Part shown: in pieces, positions 38,801 to 45,289 of the stretch
Layout of the letters: the number at the start of each line of letters is the position of its first letter
Position numbering within the stretch: position 1 is the first letter of the stretch
Assembly: GCA_032209605.1 (NCBI GenBank)
Contig: JASFXZ010000079.1
Coordinates: 248,001 to 312,000, forward strand
Length of the DNA: 64,000 nucleotides
Direction of reading: 5' to 3'
From: Mactromeris polynyma
Lineage: Eukaryota; Mollusca; Bivalvia; Venerida; Mactridae
The notes under the pieces: model-generated
Told to the model about the DNA's origin: nothing
Databases searched by the model: none
Seen by the model: the letters and a program-made list of their open reading frames with translations, nothing else
Translations under genes and position numbers: made by a program

Positions 38801-41800
38801 GATAGCAACACAGTCTGAAAACAAAGGTGACCGACTTGAATATAAGATTTCTGAACAGTTATGGCAACCCAACTATTTAGGTTTGTTGTTTTGTCCTTGG
38901 ACATTTACAATGCATTATATGCTGTGTTGCATTGCTCTGAAAAGTTAAATTGAAAATAAAGAAATCGAGCAAAAAAATACAAAGAACACAGTTATCCCAA
39001 AGACACAAAGAGGCATGACATATCAACATGTATGCACATACTGAACAGTTAAAATCATTAATGAAAATGAGAATTTATAAAGGAAAAGTTTATGCAACAC
39101 AGTCCACGCTTCATTGTCCTATACTATATTGCATTACTGTATTTGTATGAAGAAAGAAAGTTACAGCTATTATATAAAAGTTCTGTATCTCATACCATCA
39201 TGACATATTCGTTTGTAGAAAACTGCCATTGCATTTGCTGTAGTACCTTGACCACTATGTAACATGCAATTTGATGAAAAATGCGTTATTGCAAGACAAC
39301 CTGCCGTCTCCAAACAACGTTCGAGGCAAAGTGGTTCGCTCAGGGAAAACATTTCTATTATATTAGAGCTCGCCGTTAAACCTGATCTTCCCGAAATTCG
39401 AATAAGTTGATAATTGGGACAATCTGCAAGAAAAAGAACGTCAGTGCAGTCGTGGAATACACAGAATGGATGAGAAGGATAGAGATTGTTTGGTTTGTGC
39501 ATGCCAATAATGCTACAAAATGCTACTCGATATCATACGGTTGGCTACCTATTTGAGAAAGAATAAAACTATTGCAACAGAACCATTTTTATGAGAATGT
39601 ACGTTTAAGAGTTTATACATTCGTCTAACTTTTTCTTGTTTAAATATTAAAAAGCAGCATAATATTATGTTATATGTTTTCAGATGTTTTATTTGTTAGT
39701 TCAACCCATCCGAATTTCATTTCATTTCTTAGTTTGGCATTTACGTGTTTCTAAACTCAGAAATTATTCTAATAAATGTCGCAAGCATAACAATTATATG
39801 TCATTATTAATTTGTACTGTATATTATGAGATGTCTGCCCTGGGTCTACATGTTTTACGAGTTAAGTAAACGTATCGAAAAAGGTTACCCGTATTATATG
39901 TTCTCCTGAATGCAATAGAGGCGTTTGTGGCGTCGTAGCTGACTTGGTTGCAGAAATGGAAACTGCATTCTTCATTACCTCTGTTATACACGTACATACC
40001 ACAGTCATCATATGCCGAACACTCTGCTGAACATGTGTCATGTGACGTGACTCCAGTTTTTACATACATAGGCTCAGTGCATTTTGATCCAGCTAGGCAG
40101 TTATGACAGGTTTGGACTACCGGTGGCGGGGCTGAAAAACACCAGAAGTGTTCCAGATTTACATGATAGTCATTTCCAGCTTGCATGCTAGTTAATTATC
40201 ATTCACCATGGTAATTTCAAATTATTATTATTCCCCAGCGACATTTTTGTAGGACTGTCATTGTTCCAAATGTTTGCATATCGACGATATTAATTTATCG
40301 AAAGACAAATATTGACTTTATACGATAGACTCCTATTAAATCCTATTTTTCTGTATATTTGTATGTGTATGCACCACATATTTAAAATATCAATTATTAT
40401 TGATAATAATTTACAATTTAAGTCGTTACGCCAAATTTTAACTTCACCGTATTATATTATATCGCCGACATTTTGAAACCACTAATAGAGAACTGTTTAA
40501 CAAGCGGCCGACTACAACACGACGTTACATGTTTGGCACATTTGTTTTTACTGTACTCATTTATCTGTATTTTCACGCCTTAATGTCGATAGTTGTGTTT
40601 TTCGAATACCGATCGACAGAAAACATCGTTCATATATTGATATCGATTGTACCGATGCCAGCTCTAATGTTCTGTTGCGTTTGTCCAAGAATACGAGAGT
40701 CCTTTGAAAAGAGTCCCAATATACCAACCGAAGGTAAATTACTTTCTTGTTTGTACAAGCCAAATAATTATGAAGGTCCGTCTTTTGGAACAGCCGACGG
40801 AAAACGACGGGAAGCGTTAAATCAAGATAGCTTACGTGTCCTGCATTCTTTTATCCATGCCTCGAAGCCTGAAGAGGAAGATTGTGTTGTGCAGCTAAAT
40901 AAAACACACGTCGTTGTACTGTAATTGATCACTGCCGCTCTACAGCCGACCATGTCCATACAATGAGCGAAACAGTTAGTATCAGTTGAAGCAGCTGGGA
41001 CAGTTTGCATTACACACGTACTGTCAATATCTGTATCGCCATAAGACGTGACCTCAAATACGGGGCAATCTGTAAAGTAATTTAGCGGAAACAGACACAT
41101 TTAACAACAGAAACGAGCTAATCAGACTAAAACATGTCACGATTTACCACATTTATTACAATATGTAAATTACGACCGAATTAACGAGCAAAGCATATCA
41201 AATGTATACGTGGCTGTTACTTGTGATACAAATTACACAAAAATACAATAAAAGTGGCCGCGTCCTATGTGTTACAAGTATTCAGGTGATTAGTTTGGTT
41301 TATCGGGTTTAACACCCTAGTCCAAGATTGTTTAAAGTAATACATGGTGGTCAGTTGACTTTAGCATTCTGGCAAATTTTCTACATGAAACAGAGGTGGA
41401 GCACAAATGACCGTAACCAAATGTCACGACATGGCATAGACACGTAGTTTTCGTACGTAAACGTTAGCCAATTAAAAATGTACAGCTGGATCGTACCTTG
41501 GTCTGAGGCATACTGACAAAAGTGGATAAACACGTCACTTAATCATCAGTACTTACGTTTCCATTGTAAAAGTATTTAAAATTTATATGAGAGATAGATC
41601 TACATCGAATACGACAAAACATCCATATCAACCTTCTCTAAAGAACAAATTACTTTCACAATGAGATAAATGTTTACGCAGTTGATAGAATATTTGCAAA
41701 TATTTTGTATTTTAAATACTCGACTCTTCTGCTATATATTTGGTACTGTGGAAACGATATTTTCTACTTCACACGTAGACATAATTAAAGTTTTTTTATT

Positions 41801-44289
41801 GACTTTGGTCCAGCTCTTGTGTTGGAATGTAACCACACAATTTTGATGCAATTTGAAGCACATACTGACTTTAAAATCGACTTGTATTTTGTTATGATTA
41901 GGTAAAGATATTTGTGTTACAAATATGTCGGCTCTACTCTGCCTTCGTTTACTCTGGCCGCCCACACAGATCCGAGAAAAGTATCAGCATACGAAACTTT
42001 GGGAGTTGAAAATGTGTAAGGGTATACCTCTGTGTGTGAATGCGGGAAGGAAGTAAGACATTGTCTGACATATTATCATAAACAACCAATCAGTGGTTCA
42101 ACAGGGGGGTGGGCGAAGAGATGGAATAGTGGGAATGCATTATATGACAATCCAATAAAGCAAGTCGGTTTCGGACAGTAAGGGGTAGCGAGTATCAGCT
42201 TTGGAACTGTCAGTAAACATACTAATTGCCCTATGTCGAATATGTTCACTCAAGAAATCTTCGGAATTGGTTGTAACGATCAGTTACATTTCTAATGACG
42301 ATAAATCAGAGTGATTATAAAAATTGATGCTCTTCCGTGCAGTTATGTTCAATGTTTTATCGCACAAAACATTTTAGACTGAAACTCAGACATTGGCTTT
42401 AAAATGTTTAGTGTTCTTTTGGCTCCAATGTTATAATAACTAAATAGAGTTTAATACAAATTGGCCAAAGTGTAAAGCAATTAATCAGACAAACTTTCAT
42501 TTGTTAAGTTTTAATGAAAAAGAAATATCGGATAATAATTATTTTGTAAATTTAAAGTCCATGTCTGAGTTTCAGTCTTAAAATGATTGTGAATAAGGTC
42601 CCTGGGTGAGTAGGTACTCAGAATTATCTTCTTTTATAGATTGTTTAAAATATACAATGTAATTGTCAATTTAGACACCTGCTAAGTACACATCGTCGCA
42701 AAATACAATTTCACATGAGTGTGGGTCATATATAAAATAGTATTCTGCGACAATATATATATATGATTTATAAACACTATGTTACCAGAATGGCATGCTC
42801 GCCGGTAAACGACTCCTCCATAGTCTATATCTATTTCATTATTACCAACACAACCAAACACATTGCACTCCTGGTACGCTCCCGAGTAAAGTGCCGCGTG
42901 ACATAAATTGTTCTCCTCACACTTGGCTTTGCACTGACTTCCGTTTACCACGTCTGTCTGGCTTTCTAATACTGTCGGGCAACTGGATGCGACTCGAGCA
43001 CAGTTTAAGCATGTTTGTATGGTAGAACTGACGCCACAAGCACCTAGTGCTAACAAGGAAAAAAGAATCATTAGTGTTGAAACATTATTACAACATCAAT
43101 ACAAGTTATGTAAATACAGTGCAAACTCTCCAAACTCTGCAGACCAGTGCTGTTTGGAGTAACATCCTCTCTTAAACATCATTATTATTAAATCTAGCAT
43201 TGTAAAATGTACAAAAAAACATAAGCCTCTCAAGAGCAATAATATCCTATAACACATGACTCTAGAAATCCACTAGCCCGACGTCCCGGACAAGTCTATT
43301 TGTTTATTGGGGCTACTAACAATCTGAGTTGAACTTAGTTCAGGGCAAGTCTGTTTTAAAGTCAATAGATGACACCCACGTCACATAATAGTCGTTAACA
43401 CCACGGTATGCAGGGTGTCGGTCCAGTTAGATCATGGTTACATATATTATGCAGTGTTGATCCTGACCAATTTCGTAATAATGAATGGCCTTGATTTTGT
43501 TCTCGGACAACTGGCTTCCCATGTTGGATAAGTCAAATTTAATACGTTTTCCTGTCCGGGACCAGTATATTTGAGAACATTTCTAGAGCTCTGAACAGCA
43601 AAAAATGCATCTCCCAATGTGTAGTACTCTGGAGAGTTTTCACTGCACATAAGTATGGTCTTAAATATATACATATGTATTGTTTTCAAAACTTGCGGCG
43701 TATCCATGAATCATGTATAAATATCGAGATGTGCTGTCTACGGAGACATGTTCAATCTTTTCTTTAGCTTCTTACAAGGAAATATTCTTTCGATATGTCT
43801 GTAAAGTGTATCTTTTTATAAGGAATTTCAATTCAACTTCATTCGATCGGAAGATATTTACATGTACATGTAAATATTTTTTGAGTCCATGGTGCAAGAC
43901 CATACTTAATAAAGTGTGTATTCGTTACTCCGATCGTACCCGACGATATTGGTCCCGCCTCATAGTGTTTACATAGTCCGAATAGGATTTTTCGTGACTT
44001 TCGTAACATGCAGAAAAAATCTATAAACATATTTCACCTATAAATAATAAACCTATAATATATTCCATTTATATTCCAGAAAGCATTTATATAAAACGGT
44101 GTTTTGTATTGAAAGAAATGATTTCATTAAAGATGGGTATATTTTGACACAATAGTTGTACATGCTTAGAACAAATTTCGTCCATATGAAAAACTTCTTA
44201 ATATTTTTTTATGATTTACCTTCGGTTTGGTCAATTTGATTGAAAAGCCCGCTTGCGCAGACAAGCAAAACCAACTTCTTGACCAACAT
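14661..44289 (-). CDS. Giant type I membrane protein with 22 alternating Cys-rich apple/PAN-like domains (11 B-A pairs)
   Basis: The model has 31 coding exons and about 1968 residues: a 24-residue signal exon, 22 domains of about 76-89 residues, a 103-residue Ser/Thr-rich stalk, one membrane span and a basic tail of about 45 residues. Two subtypes alternate without exception. Subtype A starts (D/E)CPxYE and ends with (K/R)xCxxG. Subtype B starts with xQTCxNC and ends FR(R/K)SCxxG. Both share the core C-x3-C-x5-C...Y...C-x3/4-C. The C-x3-C-x5-C...Y pattern and the pairing of first and last Cys resemble apple/PAN domains, an inference from pattern. All domain boundaries are phase 1, and every domain length divides by three. 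Six domains carry an extra internal intron. Predicted location is the cell surface. Ligand and function are unknown; recognition of carbohydrate or microbes is only a guess from the fold. Confidence 0.88.
15174..15482 (-). CDS. Multi-domain receptor: Ser/Thr-rich stalk and juxtamembrane module
   Basis: 103 codons, phase 1 to phase 1. The first half is Thr/Ser/Pro-rich (ITTTSTTVSSTSIFPTNFT), suggesting O-glycosylation. Then comes a CFCNSG motif, LTEEEILADILKDLYLD, and a juxtamembrane motif ESTSSHFRKYNSAKDDRKSS leading into VAIG and the membrane helix. I recall similar 'SS..RK..SA.DDR.SS..IG' modules before the membrane span of other molluscan membrane proteins; this is from memory and unchecked. 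Confidence 0.85.
15768..15998 (-). CDS. Domain A11 (subtype A)
   Basis: 77 codons, one exon. It begins DCPVYEMY, has the core CYERCLDTFGCRGVTY and KCEYHQC, and ends FMWRYCLNG. It has the eight framework cysteines plus an extra Cys after the CEYHQC motif. The acceptor is CCTTTCAG and the donor G|GTAAGG. Confidence 0.9.
16125..16340 (+). mobile_element. SINE copy in intron between B11 and A11
   Basis: It contains GATCGCCGACTTCCAATCACTTGCGCC, a decayed B box, and a body with TCTACCCTGGTGTCGGTA and AGGTCTTCCTCCACCATAGTAGCTTGATAAGTC. It is the same family as the copies at 59185 and 28020. Confidence 0.65.
16928..17161 (-). CDS. Domain B11 (subtype B)
   Basis: 78 codons. It begins ECVSHTTQTCLNC, has CLTDCNIDTNC and LLYNISSSVCSEFQC, and ends FYRKSCDTG. 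This is the clearest full subtype-B domain with all ten cysteines. The donor is G|GTAGGT. A plus-strand open frame over the same bases is an antisense shadow. Confidence 0.9.
18200..18380 (-). mobile_element. tRNA-derived SINE, minus orientation
   Basis: On the minus strand it reads GGGAGTGGCGGTCGAGGGG (A-box region), then GAGTTCGAGCCCCACC (B box), followed by a body ending near CTTACAGC. The tRNA head is well preserved. Confidence 0.7.
18825..19061 (-). CDS. Domain A10 (subtype A)
   Basis: 79 codons. It begins ECLNIYMTALTT, has CIGQCLDDPYCKAVG and CTYYNC, and ends FLIFKNCING. The usual CPxYE entry is diverged, but the cysteine framework is kept. The acceptor is TTTGATTTCAG and the donor G|GTATGA. 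Confidence 0.88.
19718..19978 (-). CDS. Domain B10 (subtype B, lacks first and last cysteines)
   Basis: 87 codons. It is the most diverged B domain. The entry EYDPVKMYTQVIKD has lost the first Cys and the QTCxNC motif, and the end VFRRTTNPG has lost the last Cys. The core CDTSCVDCNVIIYSSSDRKC and RQYEC remain. Confidence 0.85.
20004..20212. mobile_element. Palindromic-end MITE, copy 1 (about 209 bp)
   Basis: Inverted ends ATAGTTCCCACATCTACAAT and ATTGTAGATGTGGGAACTAT flank an AT-rich interior containing GGAATATAATGTAAACGATGATAAA. Flanking TA suggests a TA target. It lies next to domain B10. Confidence 0.85.
20689..20801 (-). CDS. Domain A9, second half
   Basis: 113 bases entered in phase 2 after TTAAACTTTTCAG. 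It reads AISYSTYAESCEYHSC, the C-terminal core, and ends FVMRVCMTITG. It joins 21270 in frame to make a 79-codon domain. The donor is CAG|GTTTG. Confidence 0.85.
21270..21393 (-). CDS. Domain A9, first half
   Basis: 124 bases, phase 1 to phase 2. It begins DCPIYRLLTLTDKHG, has CVNRCLDMDNC, and ends in AG of an Arg codon at a TGTAG|GTACGG donor. The internal intron (20802-21269) falls one residue after the third core cysteine. Confidence 0.85.
22327..22572 (-). CDS. Domain B9 (subtype B, lacks first and last cysteines)
   Basis: 82 codons. The entry EPLRTNDQICVDC lacks the first Cys, and the end VMFRRSTSNG lacks the last. The middle (CQWYAHYETFKTSGEC) is rearranged and RFCLYMDC is kept. The donor is G|GTAGTT. 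Confidence 0.85.
23384..23626 (-). CDS. Domain A8 (subtype A)
   Basis: 81 codons. It begins DCTKYEIFTSTDYAGTCDV, has CTARCLDMPGCRATTY and FCEYHNC, and ends FVYKRCLDNG. A textbook subtype-A domain. The donor is G|GTGAGG. Confidence 0.92.
24411..24527 (-). CDS. Domain B8, second half
   Basis: 117 bases entered in phase 1 after CTTTTCAG. It reads DIDNTMMSYNRTGAECKLFQC and ends HRNSCNAG before G|GTATGT. With 25118-25237 it forms a 79-codon domain. Confidence 0.82.
24895..25140. repeat. Tandem duplication (about 122 bp) across the domain B8 internal donor
   Basis: Two copies share GAT(T/A)TCATGCT(G/A)TTG(A/C)AGATAAT, GGTCACTC, TTGAATGTTTGCGGGTC and TAGTTCCA. The right copy ends in the coding 3' part of domain B8 with its donor. 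The left copy lies within the intron and holds a decayed copy of the same exon end. Confidence 0.72.
25118..25237 (-). CDS. Domain B8, first half
   Basis: 120 bases. It begins DCTSPVIQECVGC, passes SLESVCENMELN, and ends at G|GTAAACC (phase 1). A second in-frame GT (GTGAGT at 25157) could act as an alternative donor but would break the domain frame. The donor lies in a tandem duplication (24895-25140). Confidence 0.8.
26413..26486 (-). CDS. Domain A7, second half
   Basis: 74 bases entered in phase 2 after GGTTATAG. It reads CIFHDCDNYIVASGYDFTRK, then RCIEG, to a G|GTAGGT donor. It completes a 79-codon domain with 27495-27657. Confidence 0.82.
26832..27101. mobile_element. Palindromic-end MITE, copy 2 (about 270 bp)
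   Basis: Ends ATAGTTCCAACATTTACCTCCC and GGGAGGTAAATATTGTAAATG...AGCTAT. The interior shares GGAATATAATGTAAACGATGATAAA with copy 1 and GCTCATGTGGGCAGTTG...GGTTGTCACATGCAAATT with copy 3. It sits in the intron that splits domain A7. Confidence 0.82.
27495..27657 (-). CDS. Domain A7, first half
   Basis: 163 bases, phase 1 to phase 2. It begins DCLQYELFELLGYRGTCN, has CLSKCLDMDQCKGVSV, and ends at AATGAG|GTAAAT, just before the C-terminal core. The plain reading would stop at the donor TAA. Confidence 0.85.
28020..28180 (-). mobile_element. tRNA-derived SINE, minus orientation
   Basis: On the minus strand CTAAGTCGCTGACTTCAAAACCC is followed by a B-box-like CGATTCGAATCCCACCAGGG and a body related to 59185-59410 (compare the reverse of GTAGGCTCCCAGATAG with CAGGTACCCATCTAAG). 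It is intronic. Confidence 0.68.
28502..28602 (-). CDS. Domain B7, second half
   Basis: 101 bases entered in phase 2 after a pyrimidine-rich ATCTTCTTATAACAG. It reads YSVINMQHYHLNCPYV and ends VYRKSCSSG before G|GTAAGTG. The open frame continues upstream of the acceptor, but the phase and the partner exon at 29400 fix the boundary. Confidence 0.8.
29400..29550 (-). CDS. Domain B7, first half
   Basis: 151 bases, phase 1 to phase 2. It begins DCVLPYTQTCFNCKPATNC and ends DDDVKQI plus TG at ATATG|GTAAGTT. The central C-x3-C-x5-C motif of the other domains is missing. The joined domain has 84 codons. Confidence 0.82.
30013..30126 (-). CDS. Domain A6, second half
   Basis: 114 bases entered in phase 1 after TTTCATTACAG. 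It reads MTHVVNKSVAICYLHNTTC and ends YIIKDCLIG at G|GTAAGC. Joined to 31165 it gives an 81-codon domain. Confidence 0.82.
31165..31293 (-). CDS. Domain A6, first half
   Basis: 129 bases, phase 1 to phase 1. It begins DCTQYELYQNTGYAGDCDV, has CMEKCLDTPGCRG, and ends at AGAG|GTAAGT, directly after the core. Confidence 0.86.
31404..31612. mobile_element. Palindromic-end MITE, copy 3, reversed and one end deleted
   Basis: It begins with GTAGTTCCTACATCTACAATATTTACC and then runs in the reverse sense of copy 2, ending near GCCCACATGAGCATTATGAATAAGTTA. The second inverted end is missing. Confidence 0.75.
31733..31960 (-). CDS. Domain B6 (subtype B, lacks first and last cysteines)
   Basis: 76 codons. 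The entry GSEIQTCQNC lacks the first Cys, and the end FRKTNNAG lacks the last. The core CRASCEASMDC, SVYNISGGRC and LLYQC are intact. The donor is G|GTAACC. Confidence 0.9.
32350..32505. mobile_element. 156-bp MITE with CAGGGC ends and 5-bp direct repeats
   Basis: The ends are CAGGGCTGTAAATTACATGGAGGC and (reverse) CAGGGCCGTAAATTGCCTCCCC. ACGAT directly repeats on both sides (32345-32349 and 32506-32510). The interior includes a purine/pyrimidine-rich CGCTTCGCTCCGCTCGGCGGGG block. Intronic, non-coding; family not assigned. Confidence 0.82.
32610..32867 (-). CDS. Domain A5 (subtype A)
   Basis: 86 codons. It begins ECPDIAVETLGGFYGNCDN, has CLEHCLDTSSCRGVNY and LCYYLTGDC, and ends YIKIDCINTTG. 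The last inter-cysteine loop is longer than usual. The donor is G|GTATGA. Confidence 0.9.
33261..33343 (-). CDS. Domain B5, second half
   Basis: 83 bases entered in phase 2 after TTATTATCTTACAG. It reads CDYYDCGGVQTAY and ends VARKSCING at G|GTAATG. It completes an 82-codon domain with 35081-35243. Confidence 0.8.
33344..35080. other. Intron splitting domain B5
   Basis: A 1.7-kb intron inside a domain of about 80 residues. It holds a 14-base C run at 33479-33492, a repeat fragment at about 33560-33660 with a counterpart at 28950-29050 (ACCCGG(G/A)GG(A/T)CTGT...GGCATT(A/G)TCTTATG), and AT-rich sequence. No other exon was seen. Confidence 0.6.
35081..35243 (-). CDS. Domain B5, first half
   Basis: 163 bases, phase 1 to phase 2. 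It begins with GC then CDKIYTQTCRRSMPASYC, continues INLIQDCFLSLYW, and ends PSS plus AG at AGCAG|GTAATG. The second Cys of QTCxNC is replaced by Arg-Ser. Confidence 0.8.
35714..35947 (-). CDS. Domain A4 (subtype A)
   Basis: 78 codons. It begins CPVYSLHKRYNY, has CLASCLDNDYCRSAIY and LCLHQN, and ends FFERDCSSG. The Cys after CLHQ is lost. The donor is G|GTATGT. Confidence 0.9.
36285..36521 (-). CDS. Domain B4 (subtype B)
   Basis: 79 codons. It begins ACNTTVQTCINC, has CNTACANNDSCNLAVFN and TCALSEC, and ends AFRRSCSAG. All framework cysteines are present. The donor is G|GTAAAG. Confidence 0.92.
37230..37380 (-). mobile_element. Diverged tRNA-derived SINE, minus orientation
   Basis: On the minus strand TTGGCTTAATGGTCGAGCGCC resembles an A-box region, and GAATTGGATTCCC a weak B box. 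Degenerate. Confidence 0.5.
37407..37652 (-). CDS. Domain A3 (subtype A)
   Basis: 82 codons. It begins DCPVFRLQSKGLSKGTC, has CVHRCLDMDNCTAVSY and CLYHSC, and ends FIWRECEQG. The donor is G|GTATAG. The acceptor lies just after a run of minisatellite-rich intron. Confidence 0.9.
37797..38085. repeat. 31-bp AT-rich minisatellite, about 9 copies
   Basis: The unit is ATACAAATATTCCATATATTAAAGCATATT plus one base (G or A), with starts about 31 bp apart from 37801. That base alternates G and A in most successive copies, giving a 62-bp dimer pattern. It is in the intron between domains B3 and A3. Confidence 0.92.
38548..38814 (-). CDS. Domain B3 (subtype B)
   Basis: 89 codons, the longest domain. 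It begins DCVAITQTCLNC, has CNDACSADDNCETAVY and QCSLYQC, and ends VFRKTCKAG. The extra length is in the last loop. The donor is G|GTAAAC. Confidence 0.92.
39196..39423 (-). CDS. Domain A2 (subtype A)
   Basis: 76 codons. It begins DCPNYQLIRISGRSG, has CLERCLETAGCLAITHF and NCMLHS, and ends FYKRICHDG. The second Cys and the one after MLHS are missing. The donor is G|GTATGA. Confidence 0.9.
39889..40131 (-). CDS. Domain B2 (subtype B, lacks first and last cysteines)
   Basis: 81 codons. The entry APPPVVQTCHNC lacks the first Cys, and the end AFRRTYNTG has Tyr in place of the last Cys. CSAECSAYDDCGMYVYN and ECSFHFC are intact. Confidence 0.9.
40529..40924 (+). other. Unassigned plus-strand open frame, antisense to domain A1
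   Basis: 131 codons with two hydrophobic segments (FGTFVFTVLIYLYFHALMSI and IVHILISIVPMPALMFCC) and an internal donor-like ACCGAAG|GTAAAT at about 40733. The frame stays open upstream of the Met. It could be an exon of a nested plus-strand gene or a retrocopy fragment, or only a chance frame. No family recognised. Confidence 0.2.
40836..41069 (-). CDS. Domain A1 (subtype A)
   Basis: 78 codons. It begins DCPVFEVTSYG, has CFAHCMDMVGCRAAV and CVLFSC, and ends WIKECRT with the donor C|GTAAGC. The usual Gly at the boundary is replaced, but phase 1 is kept. A plus-strand open frame overlaps this exon. Confidence 0.88.
41290..41480 (-). mobile_element. SINE 3' part, minus orientation
   Basis: It starts GGTTTAACACCCTAGTCCAAGATTGTTTAAAGTAATACATGGTGGTCAGTTGAC, the reverse of the common molluscan SINE tail (…GTTAAACC). 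A parallel copy lies at 52805. Confidence 0.6.
42786..43043 (-). CDS. Domain B1 (subtype B), first domain after the signal peptide
   Basis: 86 codons. It begins ACGVSSTIQTCLNC, has CKAKCEENNLCHAALY and ECNVFGC, and ends VYRRACHSG. It joins the signal exon directly in phase 1 (QTE-Gly-Ala-Cys). The donor is G|GTAACA. Confidence 0.88.
43250..43370. repeat. Inverted repeat arm, left (pairs with 44998-45118)
   Basis: CTCTAGAAATCCACTAGCCCGACGTCCCGGACAAGTCTATTTG recurs in reverse complement at 45070-45113, and similarity continues through CAGTTCACTT/GAACTTAGTTCAGGGCAAGTCTGTTTTAAA. The arms flank the signal-peptide exon and the orphan B fragment. Confidence 0.8.
43447..43628 (-). other. Unrecognised open frame in the first intron of the multi-domain gene
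   Basis: After CTCCAG a frame of about 58 codons reads YYTLGDAFFAVQSSRNVL, then TYPTWEASCPRTKSRPFII, and stops. It enters in phase 1 but has no usable donor before the stop. It has no A or B cysteine framework, so it does not belong to the array. It may be a pseudo-exon, an alternative terminal exon or a transposon fragment. Confidence 0.25.
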
Positions 44290-44291
44290 GG
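44220..44291 (-). CDS. Signal-peptide exon of the multi-domain receptor
   Basis: After an acceptor (TTTACATCGTTTCAG) and two leader bases, ATG at 44289 gives MLVKKLVLLVCASGLFNQID, then QTE, and ends in phase 1 at GAAG|GTAAATC. It has a basic n-region, a hydrophobic core and a phase matching domain B1. A 5' UTR exon must lie upstream. It was not placed. Confidence 0.75.
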
Positions 44292-44580
44292 CTGAAACGA
44301 TGTAAATGTAAAATGTATGCTGTTAAAAAGAGCGTATATCAAATCATAACTCCACATTTTAGAATATGAATGCAATACCTACAATATTCGTTATTTTTAA
44401 TATTTCTGATAATGTATACGTCCAATCTTTGTTGTTCGGCTTCAAATAATGCAAAGTAATCGCAGAAAAGATATTCTGCTAAGATCAGTTGATAGTATAT
44501 AATTACTAGATTCCGTGTTGCGAACTGAAAGCACTGGCCACAACCTCAAATCGGTTTAACGTGTTTATTATGTAATTAAT

Positions 44581-44681
44581 TTATGAGAGGTCTTTGCATT
44601 CATGTGGCACTGAGTTGCAATCTGCACCATTAAAGAGCAGACTGCAGTTCAAACACGTCTGTAGGATGCAATTACACGTAA
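44581..44681 (-). pseudogene. Orphan subtype-B domain fragment upstream of the signal exon
   Basis: After TTTTATATCAG the frame reads VTCNCILQTCLNCSLLFNG, then ADCNSVPHECKDLS and a stop. The QTCLNC entry and phase-1 acceptor are typical of a B-domain first half, but there is no donor and no second half. It lies 5' of the signal exon. It is probably the relic of a longer ancestral array or of a neighbouring paralogue. Confidence 0.6.
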
Positions 44682-44997
44682 CTGATATAAAAGGAAGAGT
44701 GTGTTAGAGAAAACCTGCAAAACAACAATCACCGGGCTTTATTCTTAAAAGTAATGCGAAACAAAACAAAACAAGCTTGTTTCCTGACGAAACGAAATAC
44801 AGGAAAATATCCCGTACAAAGCGCACAGTCACTCAGAAGAGAAAGAAAACATGTAATGTCAACTGATATTCCCGGATTTGACATGTCCGACATGTGAGGC
44901 CAGTTGTCCGAGAAAATGTGTTCACAGTTTGAATTAATACGAATTTCAAAGCATCAGTAATGCATGATTTTCTTTCGGTAATTAGAAAGTCCAATGG

Positions 44998-45118
44998 TAA
45001 TTAGCTTTAAACAGACATGTTCTGGACTGACTAAAGTGAACTGCTGGTTGCCTGATTCAGCAATTAGACTTGTCCGGGACGTCGGGCTAACGGATTTCTA
45101 GAGCACTGTATGTATCAA
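44998..45118. repeat. Inverted repeat arm, right (pairs with 43250-43370)
   Basis: It contains GACTTGTCCGGGACGTCGGGCTAACGGATTTCTAGAGCACTGTA. The outer CAGTGC end suggests a transposon terminus (TACAGTGC...). Confidence 0.8.
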
Positions 45119-45289
45119 AGTTATGTTTTAAATTAATAGCTCAACAAGCAAGGTGGTATGAATAATATATCCGCTTGACTATTAACACTGGTAAGATTAA
45201 ATCACACAAATGATTCATACATAAAAGGTAACTTTAAAGTTATAATAGTGTTCAAAGTCACTGTTAAAATCATGTACAACCGGGTCCGA

